DNA from: Mesorhizobium ventifaucium
Lineage (GTDB): Bacteria > Pseudomonadota > Alphaproteobacteria > Rhizobiales > Rhizobiaceae
DNA length: 64,000 bases
Direction of reading: 5' to 3'
NCBI RefSeq assembly: GCF_935822925.1
Contig: NZ_CAKXZS010000019.1
Span: 1-64,000, forward strand
In this document: positions 59,763-64,000 of the stretch, piece by piece
Numbering within the stretch: the stretch's first letter is position 1
How the letters are laid out: the number at the start of each line of letters is the position of its first letter
Position numbers and translations under genes: made by a program
Notes under the pieces: model-generated
Told to the model about the DNA's origin: nothing
Seen by the model: the letters and a program-made list of their open reading frames with translations, nothing else
Databases searched by the model: none

Positions 59763-61802
59763 TCAGACCGCCTTGTCGCTCGAGGCCTTACGCTCCCGCA
59801 GATAGTCTTCAGTGGTTCGCGGCGGCGAGCGGCCAGGGCCTGCATAAGGATCGAAGCCCTCATTCATGGCCGCATCGACGCGGCAATTGTCGCACATCCG
59901 TACAAGGTCGAGCCGCCGTGCGTTCTCGCCTGCAAACATCCAGTGTTTGCCTTCGAGCTTGGCGACGATCCGCTCGACAGTGCTCCTTGTGCCGAACGGC
60001 TTTGCGCAGCGGATGCAGTTGTACGGCTGCTCTTGCTTCACGACCCGGCTGCGAGCGCCCCATGCCTGGAAATCCACCTGCGGCGTCAAGGTGATGACCT
60101 TCTCCGGGCAGGTCGCGGCGCAAAGGCCGCACTGCACGCAGGCGTTCTCGGAAAAATATAAGGCCGGCTGCTGTTCGCTGTCGGAAAGCGCCCCCGTCGG
60201 ACAGGCCGAAACACAAGAGAGGCAGAGCGTGCAGCCGTCGACATTGACGTCCAGGCCGCCGAACGGAGCTGCAGCAGGCAACGCCACGCGGTCGACCGGC
60301 GTCGGCGCAGCTCGATGGAGCTCGAGCATGGTGCTCGTCAGCAGGCTGCGCTTCTTGCCGAGCGGCAGGAATGCCGCCGGGCGCCGCGACGCAACGTCTG
60401 GGGTAATCAGGTCCAGCGCCGAAGCGAGGATGTCGGGATCATCCGCTTCGATCAATCCGCAGACCCCCGCGCCATAACCGAGAGACCTGCTCAAAAGATT
60501 GGCGATCGCGATGTTTGCGGCAATTCCCGTAAGCTCATGCCTTGGCTTGGCCGACGACAGCGCCCTTACGGCGCAAGCGCCCCAGGCGACTGGCGCGGTC
60601 CACGCCTCGACCCCTAGCTGGGTTATCTCGTTCACCGCGACCGGCAGGACATTTGCGGGCAGCCCCGCGCCGAACCGGGCAAGTGCGTCGATCAGCGGCT
60701 CGCCATGGCCGAGATCATGGAAAAGCACAATCGCATCCAGGCCGCCCGCCTCACGATAGGTAAGAAGAAGCGTCCGCAGCCGCCGAAGCAGCGACTCGGC
60801 ATCCGGCACGGCGTAGGCGGCAGCACCCGTGGGACATGCCGCCGCGCAGCTGCCGCAGCCGGCGCATACTTCCGCATCGATCGCGACGTGGTTGCCGGCA
60901 GGCGTTATTGCCCCTGTCGGGCACAGGTCGAGGCACCGTGTGCAGCCGGTGATGCGCGATCTCGAATGGGCGCACAGATCAGCGGAAAAATCGATGAAGC
61001 GCGGCTTGTCGAACTCGCCAACCAGATCAGCTGCCCTTGCGATCGCAATGGCAACGGAGGCGCGATCGCCGGGATCGGCCTTGACGTAGCCGTCGCGCAA
61101 TTCATGAGCAGGAAAAAGCGGAACCCCGCCGGAGAGATCAAGGATGATGTCGGCGTTCGAGACCGCTCCGTCCCGCGATATCCCGAAGGCAAGCCGATCG
61201 CGCGAAGATGGATTGGGCGCCGCGAAATCGTCGACTGTCAGCTCGAAGGCGCCAAGATGGCCGCGCGCTTGCCGGATCGTTCCCTGCATGACGGGAAAAT
61301 CCCAGACCCGGTGCGGCGCGATTTCGCGCGGGCGGCTAAGCAACACAGTGACGTCCAGCTTTTCGGCGAGTTGCCGGCCCGCATCGATCGCCGTCGCGTC
61401 GCAGCCATAGACCAGGACGACACCATTGCTCGAAAGCGTAACCAGCGCGGGTGGCGAAGCGGGTTCGGCCGCCATGGCGAGCAGAGCCGCCGCTTTCGGG
61501 CCGGCGGCAGCAGCATCCTGCGACCAGCCGCCCGTCTCGCGAATGTTTGCGAAAACCAGATCGCCTGCGAAACCGAGTTCCTCGGCGAGGTCGCCGAAAA
61601 GCGGCGCCTGTTGCGTGCAGCTGATGGTGACTGCTTCGCCGCCGCTCAGGGCGCTGCGCACCCGGTCGAGTTCCGCGCCGCAGAACTGGTCCCCCGCCTC
61701 GACCCGTGCGCCCTTGCATCCGCGGGCGACGCTGGTGCCGAAGCGTGGCATGCTCCGCTCGCAGGAGCAGACCAGGACCGTGCGTCGTTTGTCCAGGCTC
61801 AT
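59763..61802 (-). CDS. Large polyferredoxin-type 4Fe-4S protein of the formate dehydrogenase island
   Basis: A 679-residue soluble protein; the ATG at 61802 has a GGGAGT site. There is an N-terminal domain with VLVCSCERSM and GCKGA cysteines. Then come a first two-cluster ferredoxin (GCTRCLDLCP and CAGCGSCAAACP, about residues 287-325), a second two-cluster ferredoxin (GCTLCLSCVSACP and CVQCGLCAATCPEKV, about 527-570), and two C-terminal CxxC pairs (NCIRCAKPF; MCDNCR). No transmembrane helix or FAD motif is visible. It probably shuttles electrons, perhaps to or from the FDH or for cofactor reduction; no experimental role is known to me. Confidence 0.85.
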   Translation of the reverse strand: MSLDKRRTVLVCSCERSMPRFGTSVARGCKGARVEAGDQFCGAELDRVRSALSGGEAVTISCTQQAPLFGDLAEELGFAGDLVFANIRETGGWSQDAAAAGPKAAALLAMAAEPASPPALVTLSSNGVVLVYGCDATAIDAGRQLAEKLDVTVLLSRPREIAPHRVWDFPVMQGTIRQARGHLGAFELTVDDFAAPNPSSRDRLAFGISRDGAVSNADIILDLSGGVPLFPAHELRDGYVKADPGDRASVAIAIARAADLVGEFDKPRFIDFSADLCAHSRSRITGCTRCLDLCPTGAITPAGNHVAIDAEVCAGCGSCAAACPTGAAAYAVPDAESLLRRLRTLLLTYREAGGLDAIVLFHDLGHGEPLIDALARFGAGLPANVLPVAVNEITQLGVEAWTAPVAWGACAVRALSSAKPRHELTGIAANIAIANLLSRSLGYGAGVCGLIEADDPDILASALDLITPDVASRRPAAFLPLGKKRSLLTSTMLELHRAAPTPVDRVALPAAAPFGGLDVNVDGCTLCLSCVSACPTGALSDSEQQPALYFSENACVQCGLCAATCPEKVITLTPQVDFQAWGARSRVVKQEQPYNCIRCAKPFGTRSTVERIVAKLEGKHWMFAGENARRLDLVRMCDNCRVDAAMNEGFDPYAGPGRSPPRTTEDYLRERKASSDKAV

Positions 61803-61891
61803 TCCGACTCCCGTGGCATCTTGCTTGTCCACGCGGTAGCGCCTCTTGCCTGGAAGTATTATAAAGACATTACAGTCGCCGTCATCAAAAT

Positions 61892-62641
61892 ATGGATCGG
61901 CCTATGCGGCCCTCTGTCAGCGACCTCCAACTGCCACCGCCTTACAGCCTCGTGCCGCTGAGAGAGGCCGGTGACGCCTTTGCGCACGCCTGCGCGATCG
62001 CGGCGGACGAAGGCGCAGGCACGCTTGCCTGGGTGCGCCGCTACGATCTGGCCGAATTCGCAGTGGTGCTTGAGCCTGATGACCCGCTGGAGGATGCGCG
62101 TCGCGCGATCTATGCCGGCATGAACGCACTTGCCGATGCACTTGCGGTCCATGCTCCGCCGTCGCGGCCCATCACCTTCGACTGGCCCGACACTGTTCGC
62201 GTGGACGGGGTTCTCGTCGGCGGCGCCCGCTTGGGCTGGCCGGAAGGGGCACGGGAGAACGAAATCCCCGACTGGCTCGTCTTCTCCGGTATGATCCGCA
62301 CCGCCGTCATCCGCGCCGGCGAGCCCGGTCTGCGTCCGCTGCTTGGCGCGCTTGACGAACTCGGCTTCGTTGCGCTCGATGCCGGTGAGATCGTTGCGAG
62401 CTTCTCCCGCCATCTGATGGCCGCATTCCACGAATGGAGCGATACCGGCTTCGGTTCGATCGCCAGCCGCTGGCTCGACCGGCTGCCCCGAAAGGGCGAT
62501 GAGCATACAGAGCTTGCCGGCAACGGTGATCTAGTGATTTCCCACACGGCCTCTCACGGGCTCCGCGAGCGAAAAAGCCTGTCCGAGGCGCTTGCCAGGC
62601 CCTCCTGGCTCGATCCGATGACGGGCACGCCATGGCTTTGA
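61892..62641 (+). CDS. Biotin/lipoate-protein-ligase-like protein (DUF4444 type)
   Basis: A 249-residue protein. It has the BPL/LplA fold core (TLAWVRRYDLAEFAVVLEPDDPLEDARRAIYAGMNALADAL, about residues 38-80; DTVRVDGVLVGGARLGWPEGA, about 108-128). The catalytic Lys of true ligases (in the KxxG region) is replaced by RVDGVLVGGARL, so ligase activity is doubtful. It overlaps the next gene by 10 bp and is divergent from the polyferredoxin across 89 bp. The combination recurs in alphaproteobacterial FDH loci as far as I recall. Confidence 0.75.
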   Translation: MDRPMRPSVSDLQLPPPYSLVPLREAGDAFAHACAIAADEGAGTLAWVRRYDLAEFAVVLEPDDPLEDARRAIYAGMNALADALAVHAPPSRPITFDWPDTVRVDGVLVGGARLGWPEGARENEIPDWLVFSGMIRTAVIRAGEPGLRPLLGALDELGFVALDAGEIVASFSRHLMAAFHEWSDTGFGSIASRWLDRLPRKGDEHTELAGNGDLVISHTASHGLRERKSLSEALARPSWLDPMTGTPWL

Positions 62642-63174
62642 AGCTGCCGCGAACGATCCGCCTCGATCCATCGGACACGTTTGTCTATTCGCGCGCTGCA
62701 GAACCGGGCGAGTGGGCGGTGACCGGCACCTTCCTGTTCTTCGGCGCCGATGTGGCCAGGCTTTCCGGCAAGCAACGGCAGGCGTTCCGCGCCGCGTTCC
62801 TCGGCATTGACAGCTTCGGCTGGTCCACCCTCGTCGTGGTCACCGACGCGACCGCGCATGATCGCGCGGCAGCCGTCGATCGGCTGGCCGAGCAGCTTGT
62901 GGTGCGATGCGGTGCGCCGGACATTGAAACGGCGCGCGCCGCCGCCGAAGAGGAGATAGCCTTCGCGCAATCGCTGTGCGACCACCCGCCAAACACGCTG
63001 ATCGGGGTCAACCGCACCAGCGAACAGGCCGGCACCCGAGAGTGTTTTCGCACCCTGCACCGCAAGGCGAGCCGGCTGGAGCCGGCAACGGCATTCCGCT
63101 TTGTCGAAATCGAGGGCGAGGACGCGTCGACGGAAAAGTTCGATCTCCTTGCATTGGCCGGGAGGCAGAAGTGA
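62632..63174 (+). CDS. DUF6505-like protein
   Basis: A 180-residue soluble protein without recognised motifs. It begins MALKLPRTIRLDPSDTFV, has VTGTFLFFGADVARL and QAFRAAFLGIDSFGWSTLVVV strands, and two Cys (in VRCGAPD and LCDHPPN). It is coupled to both neighbours by overlaps (ATG inside the previous gene; GTG of the next gene in its last codons). DUF6505 is the family I associate with this position beside FDH satellites. Function unknown. Confidence 0.7.
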   Translation: MALKLPRTIRLDPSDTFVYSRAAEPGEWAVTGTFLFFGADVARLSGKQRQAFRAAFLGIDSFGWSTLVVVTDATAHDRAAAVDRLAEQLVVRCGAPDIETARAAAEEEIAFAQSLCDHPPNTLIGVNRTSEQAGTRECFRTLHRKASRLEPATAFRFVEIEGEDASTEKFDLLALAGRQK

Positions 63175-64000
63175 AGGATTTCTGGGTTTCCTCAGGTCAT
63201 CACCTTCTCGACAGGGATGAGGCCGGGCGCCTGCTGGTGACCGACTCCTTTCTGAAGGCGTATTTTGCGCGGCCAGAGCTTCTCCCCCCGGCGACCGCTT
63301 GCCCGGCGGAGTTGCGCCTGCATCACGAACTCTTGATGCATCATCCGCGCCGGCCGGTCGCAAAGCAGGAGATCGCCGCCTTGGAGGACCCGGATGCGCG
63401 CGAGAACTGGGAGTTCATGATTGCCTTTCGCGACCATGTTCTGGCCGCTCCCTCACTCGAGGCCGCGTATGTCGCGCTGGCGCGCGGCTCGGCCGAAAAT
63501 ATTCCGCCGCTGTTCATGAACCAGCTTGCGCAGGTCGTCCTGCGCAATGCGCTGGATGGTCAGCACGACGCCTGCGTTGTGCGAGCCGCCGAGCTGTTTT
63601 ATCGGCCACAACGCGTGACGTCTCACGAGGGGGCTGTGCTTCTCGCCGATGCCGAAACCATCGAACTGCATGAACAGAACCGCCATGCTTCGCCGCTCCT
63701 CGGCATGCTTGGTGGTCCAGCAGTCACGGAACTGGAGATACTCGACGAGAACAACCCCGAGAGTTACTTCGCCAGGAGCGACGCTTTCGATATGGTGCTT
63801 AAGCTCGGCAGCGCACGGAGTCCGGCCCGGCGCGGCCTTGCGACCGCAATGGAGATCTGGATTCGCCATCTTGTTGCGGTGGGCGTCGAGATCGAGCCGG
63901 TGGAGCGGATCGAGGACGAGGACTGGGCCTGGTTCGTCGGCCTCGACGCCGAAGCGACCCGCATCGGCAATACGCTTTGGGCCGGCGGTGAACTTGACCC
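63171..64000 (+). CDS. DUF6352-like protein, cut by the window end
   Basis: The gene starts at the GTG at 63171, 5 bp after GGAGGC, overlapping the previous stop by 4 bp. 276 residues are visible and remain open at the edge. Features are FWVSSGHHLLDRDEAGRLLVTDSFLKAYF at the start (about residues 3-31), NIPPLFMNQLAQVVLRNAL in the middle, and an acidic, Trp-containing end (EDEDWAWFVGLD). This matches my memory of DUF6352, a small family seen with FDH loci. Function unknown. Confidence 0.75.
   Translation, partial: MKDFWVSSGHHLLDRDEAGRLLVTDSFLKAYFARPELLPPATACPAELRLHHELLMHHPRRPVAKQEIAALEDPDARENWEFMIAFRDHVLAAPSLEAAYVALARGSAENIPPLFMNQLAQVVLRNALDGQHDACVVRAAELFYRPQRVTSHEGAVLLADAETIELHEQNRHASPLLGMLGGPAVTELEILDENNPESYFARSDAFDMVLKLGSARSPARRGLATAMEIWIRHLVAVGVEIEPVERIEDEDWAWFVGLDAEATRIGNTLWAGGELD

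Noticed and set aside
61858-61863. TATAAT box in the divergent region before the polyferredoxin gene
   Set aside because: A matching -35 box is not visible at 16-18 bp, so the promoter call is not secure.

Overview
The window is high-GC, densely coded DNA of an alphaproteobacterium. Its gene content (BKACE and quinate/pca catabolism, many solute-binding-protein transporters, a fused tungsten-type formate dehydrogenase, rhizobial-style DUF proteins and a rhizobial intergenic repeat) points to the Hyphomicrobiales, most likely a Mesorhizobium-like genus. I saw no rRNA, tRNA or CRISPR array.

Region 1 (1-922) is the tail of a branched-chain amino-acid type ABC operon (LivG end, LivF). Region 2 (1046-12635) is a divergent regulon for quinate/shikimate. 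On the minus strand are a quinate/shikimate dehydrogenase, a TRAP transporter (P, Q, M), a type II dehydroquinate dehydratase and a BKACE enzyme. On the plus strand are a TetR regulator, a 3-dehydroshikimate dehydratase fused to an HPPD-like domain, and pcaD, pcaC, pcaH, pcaG, pcaB. Two near-identical palindromes flank the TetR gene. No pcaIJ or pcaF is present, so BKACE may process 3-oxoadipate.

Region 3 (12636-17335) is loosely packed and partly decayed: a DUF1127 mini-protein, a twice-frameshifted LysR gene, a small unknown protein, an RTX-type secreted protein, and a serine recombinase remnant. Region 4 (17336-28622) is a sugar-acid locus: a FadR-type GntR regulator and three enolase-superfamily dehydratases on the minus strand, and a CUT1 ABC transporter, a fourth dehydratase and an RraA-like aldolase on the plus strand. 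Region 5 (28664-32377) holds a Gfo/Idh/MocA oxidoreductase, a GntR/UTRA regulator, and a two-component FMN monooxygenase with its flavin reductase. Region 6 (32416-42547) is a LacI-controlled oligouronide locus: GH88/105-like hydrolase, KduI, an 841-residue protein of unknown family, and a second CUT1 ABC transporter.

Region 7 (42733-64000) is a formate dehydrogenase and tungsten/molybdenum cofactor island. It has FDH alpha and a fused NuoE-NuoF beta subunit, TusA-like sulfur carrier, three MoeA-type proteins (one fused to a periplasmic-binding-protein-like domain), FdhD, MobA, a TupABC-type tungstate transporter, and an HTH regulator with the same type of ligand domain. Then come little-studied genes: a DUF6494-like protein, a WD40-cytochrome c fusion, a large polyferredoxin, a biotin/lipoate-ligase-like protein, and DUF6505- and DUF6352-like proteins. 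A broken GGDEF gene sits among them. The cluster of uncharacterised FDH satellites and the 841-residue protein are the best candidates for undescribed biology.
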